This document shows, piece after piece, positions 16,320-23,970 of a DNA stretch of 40,914 bases. The position numbers and the translations under genes are program-made. The notes beneath the pieces are model-generated. The model was given only the letters and a program-made list of their open reading frames with translations. It searched no databases and was not told the origin of the DNA. The stretch's first letter is position 1. Each line of letters opens with the position of its first letter. This stretch comes from Acidimicrobiales bacterium (GTDB taxonomy: Bacteria > Actinomycetota > Acidimicrobiia > Acidimicrobiales > SKKL01): assembly GCA_007121465.1 (NCBI GenBank), contig SKKL01000138.1, positions 1-40,914 on the forward strand, in the 5' to 3' direction.

Positions 16320-16347
16320 CCGGAGCCGGCCCGCAGGCCGGCTCCGG
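16320..16347. terminator. Strong 12-bp bidirectional hairpin
   Basis: CCGGAGCCGGCC-CGCA-GGCCGGCTCCGG is a perfect 12-bp stem with a 4-nt loop between the convergent SDR and acyl-CoA dehydrogenase genes. It has no T-tract. Confidence 0.75.
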
Positions 16348-16368
16348 TCAGGTTCGACAGCGTCGAGA

Positions 16369-17700
16369 TCAGCCGTTCTTGGGAAGATCCTTGAACGCCT
16401 TGACGCGATCCTCGTTGGGCTCCTTGGGGAGGCCGAGGACCCGCTCGCCGATGATGTTCTTCTGGATCTGGTCGGTGCCGCCGTAGATGGGCGGACCCTG
16501 GGCGAACAGAGCCGACTCGGTGATGAAGCCGAGGAAGGGATCGCCGGTGGCCTCGTCGAGCTTCTTCTTGTCGTCGGCGTTGTAGGCGTGAAGCGTGCCG
16601 TGCATGCCGAGGATGGCGAGCCCGACGTCGCGCTGGGTACGGACGAGGTCGCTCATCGTGAGCTTGGCGATGTTCGGGAGACCGGGGATGTCCTTGCCGA
16701 CGGCCCGGCCGGCCTTGGCCCGCAGGTTGTTGTACTTGGCGATCTCGTTGAGGATGTGCAGCTTGATGATGCCGTCGCGCACCGACGGGACGGTGTGCTT
16801 GCCACGGGCCTTGGCCATGTCGACGTACATGTTGCCGCGGTTGGACCGGGTGGTCCCTCCGGGGGTGGAGGAGGACCGACGGCCAGTCCCACCCTCACGG
16901 ACGAAGTCCCCGCAACGCTTCTCGAGGTCACCGGCCACGGTTCCGGGCGTCGCAGCGCCACCGGCTCCGCCGCCACCGCCGGCACCGAGGCCGGCGCGCT
17001 CGAACATCAGGGTGGTGTTGGCGACGGCCCAGCCGTTGTTCAGGTCACCGATGCGAGCAGAGTCGGGCACCCGCGCCTCGGTCATGAAGACCTCGTTGAA
17101 CATGGCCCGACCGGTCATCTCGGTGAGGGGACGGATCTCGATCTCGGCCTGATGCATGTCGATGCCGAAGTAGGTGATGCCCTGGTGCTTGGGCACGTCC
17201 CAGTCGGTGCGAGCCATGAGCATGCCGAGGTCGGCGATCTGGCCGCCGGAGGTCCACACCTTCTGGCCGGTGACGATCCACTCGTCGCCGTCCTTGATGG
17301 CGCGACTGGTGATGCCGGCGAGGTCGGACCCGGCGCCCGGCTCGCTGAAGAGCTGACACCAGGCCTTCTGGCCGGTGACGATCGGGCGGATGAACTCCTC
17401 GACCTGCTCGGGGCTGCCGTGGGTCGCGATGGTCGGGGCGGCGAGGAGGAGACCCAAGCCACCGGGGGCGCCGAGGGCGCCGAAGTCGGCGATGGCTTGC
17501 TGGACCCGGACGGTGTCGCCTCGGGTCAAGCCCTTGCCGTAGGCGTTCTCGGGCAGGCTCGGCGCCGACCAACCGGCGGTTCCGAGCCGTTCCCACCACT
17601 CGGCGACGGTGAGGTCGGGATCCCAGTTCTCTTCGAGCCAGGCATTGACCTCATCGACCGGATCGTCGGTGCTCTGGTTGCGGTCTGCAACATCGGTCAT
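16369..17700 (-). CDS. Acyl-CoA dehydrogenase with shifted catalytic base
   Basis: An FAD-dependent acyl-CoA dehydrogenase, 443 aa from ATG 17700 (GGGGGAA site upstream; the track start adds 17 unlikely residues). Signature 1 is FSEPGAGSD (119-126). At the position of the usual catalytic Glu the sequence is IYGGTDQIQ, with G407 instead of Glu. A Glu exists at E234 in LMFERAGLG, the place used as base by isovaleryl-CoA and long-chain enzymes, so the protein is probably active with a relocated base. Residues 238-290 form a Gly/Ser/Arg-rich insertion (AGGGGGAGGAA, RRSSSTPGG). It is divergent from the SDR-esterase operon across a region with two inverted repeats, which suggests co-control. Confidence 0.9.
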   Translation of the reverse strand: MTDVADRNQSTDDPVDEVNAWLEENWDPDLTVAEWWERLGTAGWSAPSLPENAYGKGLTRGDTVRVQQAIADFGALGAPGGLGLLLAAPTIATHGSPEQVEEFIRPIVTGQKAWCQLFSEPGAGSDLAGITSRAIKDGDEWIVTGQKVWTSGGQIADLGMLMARTDWDVPKHQGITYFGIDMHQAEIEIRPLTEMTGRAMFNEVFMTEARVPDSARIGDLNNGWAVANTTLMFERAGLGAGGGGGAGGAATPGTVAGDLEKRCGDFVREGGTGRRSSSTPGGTTRSNRGNMYVDMAKARGKHTVPSVRDGIIKLHILNEIAKYNNLRAKAGRAVGKDIPGLPNIAKLTMSDLVRTQRDVGLAILGMHGTLHAYNADDKKKLDEATGDPFLGFITESALFAQGPPIYGGTDQIQKNIIGERVLGLPKEPNEDRVKAFKDLPKNG

Positions 17701-17726
17701 CGCGGAATTCCCCCTGATTGGGCGGC

Positions 17727-17761
17727 GTGGAGCACAGAACTCCACCGGCACTGTTAGACAG
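17727..17761. promoter_or_regulatory. Two inverted repeats in the divergent acyl-CoA dehydrogenase/SDR promoter region
   Basis: GTGGAG-7 nt-CTCCAC (17727-17745) and CTGT-TAG-ACAG (17751-17761) lie in the 193-bp gap between two divergent genes. The gap is also the most AT-rich stretch nearby (ttagacagattgttcac). They are candidate operators. The remainder of the gap up to 17880 shows no gene. Confidence 0.35.
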
Positions 17762-17893
17762 ATTGTTCACTACGGGGGCCCCGGTACTCAAGACGGGCGG
17801 CGGTGCCTCATGTCACCGCTGCTCCCGTGACGCCTCTCCGGCTACGGTTCCCCACGACGTAGACGACCGACGTGGGAACCGGGGGGAAGGTCG

Positions 17894-18781
17894 ATGCAGG
17901 ACTTCGCGGGACGGGTGGCCGTGGTGACGGGGGCGGCGAGCGGAATCGGGCGTGGCCTGGCCGAACGCTTCGTGGCCGAGCAGATGAGGGTGGTGCTGGC
18001 CGACGTCGAGGCCGGACCCCTCGGGGAGACGGCCACGGCGTTGACCGAAGCGGGCGGTGAGGTCATCGCCGTCGAGACCGACGTCTCCGATCCCGAATCG
18101 GTCGACGAGTTGGCCGCCCGGACCGTCGAGGCGTTCGGACCCCCACAGGTGGTGTGCAACAACGCCGGGGTGTCGGGGCCCTTCGGACCCCTGTGGGAGA
18201 CCACGCCCGAGGACTGGGAGTGGGTGATCGGGGTGAACCTGCTCGGGGTCGTCCACGGGATCCGTTCCTTCGTTCCGCTGATGATCGACTCCGGCCAGGA
18301 CGGGCACGTGGTGAACACCTCGTCGTTGCTCGGGCTGTCCACCGGAGGGGGATCGATCTACGGCGCCACCAAGCACGCCGTGACCCGGCTCAGCGAGGGC
18401 CTCTGGCACGACTTGGCGGCAGCGGGCAGCCCCATCGGTGTCTCGGTACTGTGCCCCGGTCTGATCGCCACCCGGATCGTCTCGGCCGGACGGAACCGGC
18501 CCGCCCACCTCTCCACCACACCCCCGGCAGGCGCCGGCGCCTCGGCCGACCTCGACGCCGCCGAGCGCTTCTTCCTCGATCACGGAATGGCCCCGTCCGA
18601 GGTCGCCGACCTGGTCGTGGCCGGCATCCGGGAGAACCGCTTCTACCTGCTCACCCACCCCGAACAGACCCTCGACACCGTCCGGGCGCGGACCGAGGGG
18701 ATCCTCGCCGGCCAGCCGCCGGCCCCGGAATCGGCAGGCGGTTCCCTCCTCGACCGCATCGCCAAGGGAGCCCGCCCATGA
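17894..18781 (+). CDS. SDR family oxidoreductase, first gene of esterase operon
   Basis: A classical short-chain dehydrogenase/reductase, 295 aa. The cofactor motif is TGAASGIG (12-19), NNAG is at 89-92, and catalysis uses the serine in NTSS (about 143) and Y156-x3-K160 (YGATK). The acidic residue after beta-2 (LADVE, D37) suggests preference for NAD(H). A GGGGGGAAGG ribosome binding site precedes the ATG. The stop overlaps the carboxylesterase start as ATGA, so translation is coupled. In context it may make the ketone that a Baeyer-Villiger enzyme oxidises, or oxidise the alcohol that the esterases release (inference). Confidence 0.92.
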   Translation: MQDFAGRVAVVTGAASGIGRGLAERFVAEQMRVVLADVEAGPLGETATALTEAGGEVIAVETDVSDPESVDELAARTVEAFGPPQVVCNNAGVSGPFGPLWETTPEDWEWVIGVNLLGVVHGIRSFVPLMIDSGQDGHVVNTSSLLGLSTGGGSIYGATKHAVTRLSEGLWHDLAAAGSPIGVSVLCPGLIATRIVSAGRNRPAHLSTTPPAGAGASADLDAAERFFLDHGMAPSEVADLVVAGIRENRFYLLTHPEQTLDTVRARTEGILAGQPPAPESAGGSLLDRIAKGARP

Positions 18782-20310
18782 CCGTGTTCGACGGTCTCGT
18801 CGCCGAGGCCGACACCGCCGCCGGACGCCTCTCGGGCGAGGTCGACGATGCGCTCGGGCTCTGCATCTTTCGCGGGATCCCCTACGCCGACCCACCGGTG
18901 GGGCCCGCCCGCTTCGGGCCGCCGCCCCCGCTCACCGCGTGGTCCGGAACACGATCGGCGCAGCGATTCGGGCCCGCGGCGATCCAGGCCACTCGGGTTC
19001 CGGGCGGACCACTGGCCGCGGCGTTCGGGGTGCCCGACGGGGAGGAGAGCGAGGACTGCCTCACCCTCAACGTGTGGACCCCGGGGTGCGACGAGGGATC
19101 CCGACCGGTGCTCGTGTGGGTCCACGGTGGGGCGTTCCGGATGGGCAGCAGCTCGGCGCCCGCCTACGACGGTTCGCTCCTCGCCGAGCGGGGGGACGCG
19201 GTGGTCGTCACCCTCAACTACCGCCTGGGGATCCTCGGGTTCTTGGCCTGCGAGGAGCTCGGCACGGCCAACGCGGGACTCGCCGACCAGATCGCCGCTC
19301 TCGAATGGGTGCAGCGGGAGATCCGAGCGTTCGGCGGCGACCCCGAGCGGGTCACGGTCCTCGGGGAGTCGGCCGGGGCCAAGAGCATCGAATGCCTCCT
19401 CGCCGCGCCATCGGCCCGGGGACTGTTCCACGGCGCCATCCTCCAGAGCACCTACGACACCCCGATGGAGCCCGAGGACGGGTACGACCATGCCCGTCGC
19501 CTCGCCGCTCACCTCGGCTTCGGACCCGACGAGATGCACCGCCTGAAGGAGGTGCCCGCCGAGCGCCTGATGGCCGCCGACGCCGAGGTGGTCGCCGCGG
19601 CGGGACCCCCGCAGATCGGCTCGGGCGGTAGTGGTCCGGTCATCGACGGACAGCTCCTCCCCACCTCACCGGTGCACGCGATCCGCCAGGGGGCAGCCGT
19701 ATCGGTTCCGACCATCATCGGGACGACCCTCGACGAGGCCCGCCTGTTCGCGGCGCTCGACCCGAGCGGTTCGGGACTCGACGAGGCGGCCGCGTCCCGG
19801 CGTCTCCTCGAGCTGCTCGACGCACACCCCGACGACAACGCACTCGCTGAGCAAGCGGCCGAGGCCTATCGGGCCGAGCGAGAGGCGCGTGGACGCGACA
19901 CCTCGCCCGACGACCTCGTCGTCGATGCGATGACCGACCGGATGTTCCGCCAGCACTCGATCCGCCTGGCCGAGGCGTTGTCCGGGCATTCGACCGACAC
20001 CTGGATGTACCTCTTCACCTGGGAGTCGCCGGCTGCCGGGGGGCGCCTCGGCGCCTGCCACGCCATCGACATCGCCTTCGCGTTCGGAACCGCGTCGGCC
20101 ATGGGCGAACTCGTCGGCGACGGCACCGAGGGCCTCACCGAGACCGTGCAGGACCTCTGGCTCACCCTCGCCCACGACGGGGCTCCCTCGAGTCCCACCA
20201 TCGGCGAATGGCCGCCGTACCAAACCACGGGGCGCGCCACCCTGGAGCTCGGGGAATCCCCCACCGTGCTCGACGCTCCCGCCGACGCAGTGAGGATGAT
20301 CTGGCAATGA
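18778..20310 (+). CDS. Type B carboxylesterase
   Basis: An alpha/beta-hydrolase that cleaves carboxylic esters, 510 aa. The carboxylesterase signature SEDCLTLNVW (91-100), oxyanion HGGAF (116-120), nucleophile elbow GESAG with S198, and the probable Glu and His of the triad, E320 (TLDEAR) and H428 (GACHAID), are all visible. No signal peptide is present, so it should act in the cytoplasm. The 718-aa track ORF extends upstream in a wrong frame. The true start is the ATG in the ATGA overlap with the SDR gene. Its own stop again overlaps the next hydrolase start (ATGA). Two coupled hydrolases in one operon point to an ester or lactone substrate. Confidence 0.93.
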   Translation: MTVFDGLVAEADTAAGRLSGEVDDALGLCIFRGIPYADPPVGPARFGPPPPLTAWSGTRSAQRFGPAAIQATRVPGGPLAAAFGVPDGEESEDCLTLNVWTPGCDEGSRPVLVWVHGGAFRMGSSSAPAYDGSLLAERGDAVVVTLNYRLGILGFLACEELGTANAGLADQIAALEWVQREIRAFGGDPERVTVLGESAGAKSIECLLAAPSARGLFHGAILQSTYDTPMEPEDGYDHARRLAAHLGFGPDEMHRLKEVPAERLMAADAEVVAAAGPPQIGSGGSGPVIDGQLLPTSPVHAIRQGAAVSVPTIIGTTLDEARLFAALDPSGSGLDEAAASRRLLELLDAHPDDNALAEQAAEAYRAEREARGRDTSPDDLVVDAMTDRMFRQHSIRLAEALSGHSTDTWMYLFTWESPAAGGRLGACHAIDIAFAFGTASAMGELVGDGTEGLTETVQDLWLTLAHDGAPSSPTIGEWPPYQTTGRATLELGESPTVLDAPADAVRMIWQ

Positions 20311-21107
20311 GCAACGACGACCGACAGGTCACCATCGAATCCGACGTCGTCTTCGGAACCGGTGGCGGCCGCGAGCTCCGCTGCGACATCTACACCCCTC
20401 CCGGTCTCGTCGAGGCCGCCCCTGCGGTGATCCTCGTGCACGGGGGCGGATGGCAGTCGGGGGACCGCACCCAACTCCGCGGCTACGGGATCCTCCTCGG
20501 TCGACTGGGCTATGTGTGCGTCGCCCCCGAGTACCGGTTGACCCCCGAGTCACCCTGGCCAGCACAGATCCACGACGTGAAGGCCGCCATCCGATGGGTC
20601 CGGGCCCAGTCCGATCGCCTGGGCATCGACCCCGACCGCATCGCCCTGGAAGGCAACTCGGCCGGAGCCCACCTGGCCCTCCTCGCCGCGACCACTCCGG
20701 GCGACGACCGCTTCGAAGGCGACGGAGGCAGCCCTGGGGTCGACACCTCGGTTCGGGCGGTGATGGCGGTCTACCCCCCGACCACGTTCAGCCACGGCCC
20801 CCGCACTCCGGGAGCGGTGCCTCTCGCCGCCCTGACCGACAGCGGCGACGACGAGACCGCCCACGCCGCGAGTCCGCTCTCCTATGTCAGTCCGCACCAT
20901 CCGCCGACGCTGCTCATCCACGGGACCGCCGACACGACCGTGCCACCGAAGGCCAGCCTGCTGCTGTACCAAGCCCTCGTCGAGGCGGGTGTTCCGGTGG
21001 ATCTCCACTTCTACGCCGAACAGCCCCACGCCTTCGACGCGCTCCCGGCCTTCGGACGTCAGTGCGCGGCCGAGATGGGTCTGTTCCTCTCCCGATACCT
21101 CGCCTGA
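20307..21107 (+). CDS. Alpha/beta hydrolase (HSL/BD-FAE-like esterase)
   Basis: A 266-aa esterase of the hormone-sensitive lipase/acetyl-esterase type. The oxyanion motif is HGGG (45-48), the nucleophile is S118 in GNSAG, and the acid and base are D209 (IHGTAD) and H241 (QPHAFD). It lacks a signal peptide. As the third gene of a coupled SDR-carboxylesterase-hydrolase operon, it probably hydrolyses a small or cyclic ester made nearby. The start is fixed by the ATGA overlap with the upstream stop. A hairpin follows the stop. Confidence 0.9.
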   Translation: MSNDDRQVTIESDVVFGTGGGRELRCDIYTPPGLVEAAPAVILVHGGGWQSGDRTQLRGYGILLGRLGYVCVAPEYRLTPESPWPAQIHDVKAAIRWVRAQSDRLGIDPDRIALEGNSAGAHLALLAATTPGDDRFEGDGGSPGVDTSVRAVMAVYPPTTFSHGPRTPGAVPLAALTDSGDDETAHAASPLSYVSPHHPPTLLIHGTADTTVPPKASLLLYQALVEAGVPVDLHFYAEQPHAFDALPAFGRQCAAEMGLFLSRYLA

Positions 21108-21117
21108 TCGCGCCCCA

Positions 21118-21145
21118 CCCACCGGAGCGCGAACCCACCGGTGGG
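21118..21145 (+). terminator. Hairpin after the esterase operon
   Basis: CCCACCGG-12 nt-CCGGTGGG gives an 8-bp stem. The distal arm is also part of a 12-bp palindrome, CCCACCGGTGGG. It lies 11 nt after the operon's last stop. Confidence 0.45.
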
Positions 21146-21180
21146 CGACGGTTTCGCTACTGGCCCGGCATGCTGGAGGA

Positions 21181-22029
21181 GTGACCGGATCCTCGTTCCT
21201 CTCCGAGCGCCAGGTTCGCTGCGCGCTCGGTTTTCGTGCCCTGGAGCCCTCGACACTGGCGCTGGTCGTCGCGGTGGCATCGAGCTACCAACGACAGGGC
21301 GAGCGACTGGTGGTGACCGACGACAACGGCGCCCACCGTCCCATCGAGGAGCTCGTCGGCGTCGACGGCACTCGCACCCACATCGTGCGCCTCGAGCCGG
21401 GACCATTCCACGTCGCCTACGAGGCGACCGTGCCCGCGGGCCCGTCGGGTGCCACCCACAGCGACGACCCGCGTTCGAACCCCGCCGATGAAGCGACCCT
21501 CGTCGCACTGCGCCAGAGCAGGTACTGCCCCTCGGACCGGGTGGAGGGCTTCGCCCGGTCGATCGGTGAGCTCGACCGACCCCTGTCGGAGACCGCCCAC
21601 CTCCTCGCCGACTGGGTGTTCGAGCACTTGGCCTACGAGCCGGGCTGGTCGGGGCCGGCCGACGGTGCCCTCGAGACCCTCAGCAGCCTGCGGGGGGTGT
21701 GTCGCGACTTCGCCCACCTCACCATCTCGATGTGTCGCGCCCGAGGCATCCCCGCGCGAATGGTGTCGGCGTACGCCCCGGGTCTGACCCCCATGGACTT
21801 CCACGCCGTGGTCGAGGTCCGCACCGAGAACGGGTGGGAGATCCTCGACCCCTCCCGGCTCGCTCCCCGCTCCTCGCTGGTCCGCATCGCCATCGGACGC
21901 GATGCCGCCGACACCGCCTTCGCCACGACCTTGTGGGGCGACGTGGCGCTCGACAGCGCCGAGGTCGTCGCCGTCATCGATGGCGATCTACCCGCCGACG
22001 ACCACGTGACGCCGGTCCACCTGCACTGA
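21181..22029 (+). CDS. Transglutaminase-like (TgpA/SCP-type) protein
   Basis: A 282-aa protein with a transglutaminase-like cysteine protease core. The triad is C174 (RGVCRDFAHL), H208 (MDFHAVVEV) and D223 (ILDPSRLAP). The N-terminal about 130 residues form a beta-rich domain common in this family. No signal peptide is seen, so it is likely cytoplasmic. The function is unknown; relatives cleave or ligate peptides. Start choice is uncertain: GTG 21181 directly abuts GGAGGA, which is too close for a normal ribosome binding site, and an out-of-frame ATG with a five-codon ORF (ATGCTGGAGGAGTGA) overlaps it. The track's 381-aa version reads antisense-like sequence at its N-terminus. It is convergent with the diiron gene. 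Confidence 0.82.
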   Translation: MTGSSFLSERQVRCALGFRALEPSTLALVVAVASSYQRQGERLVVTDDNGAHRPIEELVGVDGTRTHIVRLEPGPFHVAYEATVPAGPSGATHSDDPRSNPADEATLVALRQSRYCPSDRVEGFARSIGELDRPLSETAHLLADWVFEHLAYEPGWSGPADGALETLSSLRGVCRDFAHLTISMCRARGIPARMVSAYAPGLTPMDFHAVVEVRTENGWEILDPSRLAPRSSLVRIAIGRDAADTAFATTLWGDVALDSAEVVAVIDGDLPADDHVTPVHLH

Positions 22030-22046
22030 TTCTGGCGGCGAGCTCT

Positions 22047-22076
22047 TCCCGTCCCGGTCAGCCCACCGGGTCGGGA
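22047..22076. terminator. Bidirectional hairpin between transglutaminase and diiron genes
   Basis: TCCCG-t-CCCGGT-cagccc-ACCGGG-t-CGGGA gives 11 paired bases with one T.T mismatch. It overlaps the last codons of the convergent diiron gene. Confidence 0.55.
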
Positions 22077-23110
22077 TCGGCCAGGGAGTGGAACTCCTCG
22101 AGGATGTCGTGGCCATCGGGTCGCGTCCCGCACCAGTGCTCGACCTCGGCGAGCACACCGGCGCGGTTGGATGCACGGTTCGGCCCGAGCGACTGAGCGA
22201 GGGCGGCGTCCCACAGCCGGGAGATCATCTCGGTGCCGGGGTAGGTGCGCCCGGACTCACCCCGCCAGGCGCGGTCCCGCATCTCGGTGAGCGCCACCTG
22301 GAGATAGCCCACGTGTGGGGTCTCGTCGGCTCGGATGTAGGTCACGAGGCGTCCGGCTCCGCCGTCGCCGGCCACCAGGTCGGGGTCGGACAGCCACTGC
22401 TCGGCCCAGGCGAAGGTGTGGAACGCCGAGATCTCGATCAGCAGCACACGAATCATCAGACCGGCGATCTGCTCGATCTCGAGCGGGATGTCGTCGGGGA
22501 GCAACCGGGCGGGAGCCGCCTGGCCACCGCCGGTGGCAGCACCGAACCCGAGACGGGCCAGCATGGCGTCGATGTCGACCTCGGCGCTGCGTCCCTCGAA
22601 CGCGACGTCGCGAGCGGCGAACCACATGTCGCGGTGACCGGCCTCGACCTCCCATCCCGCCTCGTCGCGTCCGTGGGCCTCGAACAGACCCGAACCGAGG
22701 TGGGCGATGGCCGTGCCGTCGACGGAGTCGTCGAAGAACCGCTGGACGTCGGTCGGGGACAGGAGCCGGATGTTGGCCCCATAACCCTCGACCGTGCCGA
22801 TGCGGGTGAGCGTGGCGATGAGCGGTTCGGGCACCCCGTGGGCGATGAGGTGCCGCGCCTGGGCGACGTTGGGCATGTGGGGTGGCCAGGTGTCGAGCGG
22901 CACGTCGAGCAGCTCGGTGCCGAAGTGCTCGTGGTGCTGTTCGCGCCAGGCCTCGATGGCCGGGACCCGGTGGAGGGTGCGAGGCGAGACATAGGTGCCG
23001 TCGTCGCGGAATCCGCCGTGACAGCGAACGCCTCCCACGACGAGCGGCTCGGCCACCTCGTCGTCAGCCAAGAGCTCCTCGGCGCTGTAGTGGATCTGCG
23101 CGGTGGTCAT
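22058..23110 (-). CDS. Ferritin-like diiron protein of unknown function
   Basis: A 350-aa protein from ATG 23110, with a GAGAGGGG ribosome binding site. Two ExxH motifs are spaced as in ferritin-like diiron carboxylate proteins: E156-A-G-H159 (VEAGHRDMW) and E263-T-P-H266 (ADETPHVGYL). E226 (LLIEISAF) and E144 (GLFEAHGRDE) are candidate further ligands. This suggests an oxygen-activating diiron enzyme (oxygenase, desaturase or oxidase-like) rather than an iron store. I cannot name a family with confidence. Residues 191-205 form a Gly/Ala-rich linker. The gene is divergent from tetR, and its probable -10 (TACAGT) lies inside a perfect palindrome, so it is probably the regulator's main target. 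Confidence 0.7.
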   Translation of the reverse strand: MTTAQIHYSAEELLADDEVAEPLVVGGVRCHGGFRDDGTYVSPRTLHRVPAIEAWREQHHEHFGTELLDVPLDTWPPHMPNVAQARHLIAHGVPEPLIATLTRIGTVEGYGANIRLLSPTDVQRFFDDSVDGTAIAHLGSGLFEAHGRDEAGWEVEAGHRDMWFAARDVAFEGRSAEVDIDAMLARLGFGAATGGGQAAPARLLPDDIPLEIEQIAGLMIRVLLIEISAFHTFAWAEQWLSDPDLVAGDGGAGRLVTYIRADETPHVGYLQVALTEMRDRAWRGESGRTYPGTEMISRLWDAALAQSLGPNRASNRAGVLAEVEHWCGTRPDGHDILEEFHSLADPDPVG

Positions 23111-23143
23111 CGGTCCCCTCTCCCGGTCCCCATCGGGTTCTCC

Positions 23144-23179
23144 CCCGTGAGTCCCCCACTGTAAACTCACGGGTTTACA
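23144..23179. promoter_or_regulatory. Overlapping palindromes: probable TetR operator
   Basis: TGTAAAC-TCACGG-GTTTACA (23160-23179) is a perfect 7-bp-arm palindrome. It overlaps a second perfect inverted repeat, CCCGTGAGT-12 nt-ACTCACGGG (23144-23173, 9-bp arms). Both lie in the 98-bp gap between the diiron gene and tetR and cover the likely -10 of the diiron gene (TACAGT on the minus strand). Confidence 0.75.
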
Positions 23180-23208
23180 CCGGCAAGGGCTCTCGACGGG
23201 GAGGTTCG

Positions 23209-23826
23209 GTGAGCTCGCTCGACCACACGACCATCGAGGGACCGGACGAGGCGACCTCGCCACGTCGGCTGCTGTCGCGCGACGAACGTCGGGCGGCGAT
23301 CATCGACTGCGCCGCCGCCGCGTTCGTACGGGCCGGCTACACCGGCACCTCGATGGACGACGTGGCCCGGGCCTCGGGGGTCACCAAGCTCATCATCTAC
23401 CGCAACTTCGACTCGAAGGAGGCGGTCTACCGGGGTGTGCTCGAGGCCGTGTCGGGACGCCTCGCCGAGGTGTTCGCCGGCGAGATCGAGGCGGGACGCC
23501 GACCCGCGGGAGCGCGGGCGCTGCTCACCGTGGCCCGCGAAGACCCCGACGCCTTCGTGCTCCTCTGGCGTCACGCCGTGCGCGAACCGCGCTTCGCCGC
23601 CTACGCCGAGGAGTTCCGCGGGGCAGCAACGGCGATCACGCGCGAGCTCATCGACGACCAGGTGCAACCCGAGCTTCTCGATTGGGCGGCCCAGACCCTC
23701 GTCGATTGGAACGTCCAGGCCGTGCTGGCCTGGCTCACCCACGGTTCTCCCGAGGGAGACGAGGAGTTCATCGAACGGGCCCGGCGCACCGTGCGAGCCA
23801 TGTTGAGCGCTTGGGCCGAGTTCTGA
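23209..23826 (+). CDS. TetR family transcriptional regulator
   Basis: A 205-aa repressor-type protein. The TetR N-terminal helix-turn-helix is clear at residues 47-68 (TSMDDVARASGVTKLIIYRNF, followed by DSKEAVY). The ligand-binding C-terminal half is divergent, as usual. GTG 23209 is chosen for its GGGGAGG site 4-5 nt upstream; the 314-aa track ORF extends antisense into the diiron gene. It probably binds the palindromes in its own promoter and represses itself and the divergent diiron gene. The HAPMO-like monooxygenase lies downstream, behind a terminator and a different palindrome. The ligand is probably the pathway substrate or its CoA ester (inference). Confidence 0.9.
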   Translation: MSSLDHTTIEGPDEATSPRRLLSRDERRAAIIDCAAAAFVRAGYTGTSMDDVARASGVTKLIIYRNFDSKEAVYRGVLEAVSGRLAEVFAGEIEAGRRPAGARALLTVAREDPDAFVLLWRHAVREPRFAAYAEEFRGAATAITRELIDDQVQPELLDWAAQTLVDWNVQAVLAWLTHGSPEGDEEFIERARRTVRAMLSAWAEF

Positions 23827-23837
23827 TCCGGGCCTGA

Positions 23838-23856
23838 GTTCCCGCCGGGCGGGAAC
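23838..23856 (+). terminator. Hairpin after tetR
   Basis: GTTCCCGCC-G-GGCGGGAAC has 9-bp complementary arms; in practice it forms a 7-bp stem with a CCGGG loop. It lies 12 nt after the tetR stop and separates it from the monooxygenase gene. Confidence 0.65.
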
Positions 23857-23927
23857 CGGTCAGGGTGGGCCCGGCCACTCGGGTGCTCGATGGCACGATC
23901 CGAATGGCAGGCGGCCGGAGGCTGCCC

Positions 23928-23944
23928 TACCGTACGGCGTACGG
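23928..23944 (+). promoter_or_regulatory. -10 box overlapped by a perfect palindrome (operator)
   Basis: TACCGT (23928-23933) is a likely -10 for the HAPMO-like gene. It is overlapped by CCGTAC-GGC-GTACGG (23930-23944), a perfect palindrome with 6-bp arms. A repressor bound here would block the promoter directly. Confidence 0.6.
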
Positions 23945-23970
23945 GGACCACAGGGGAGGACGATTCAGCC

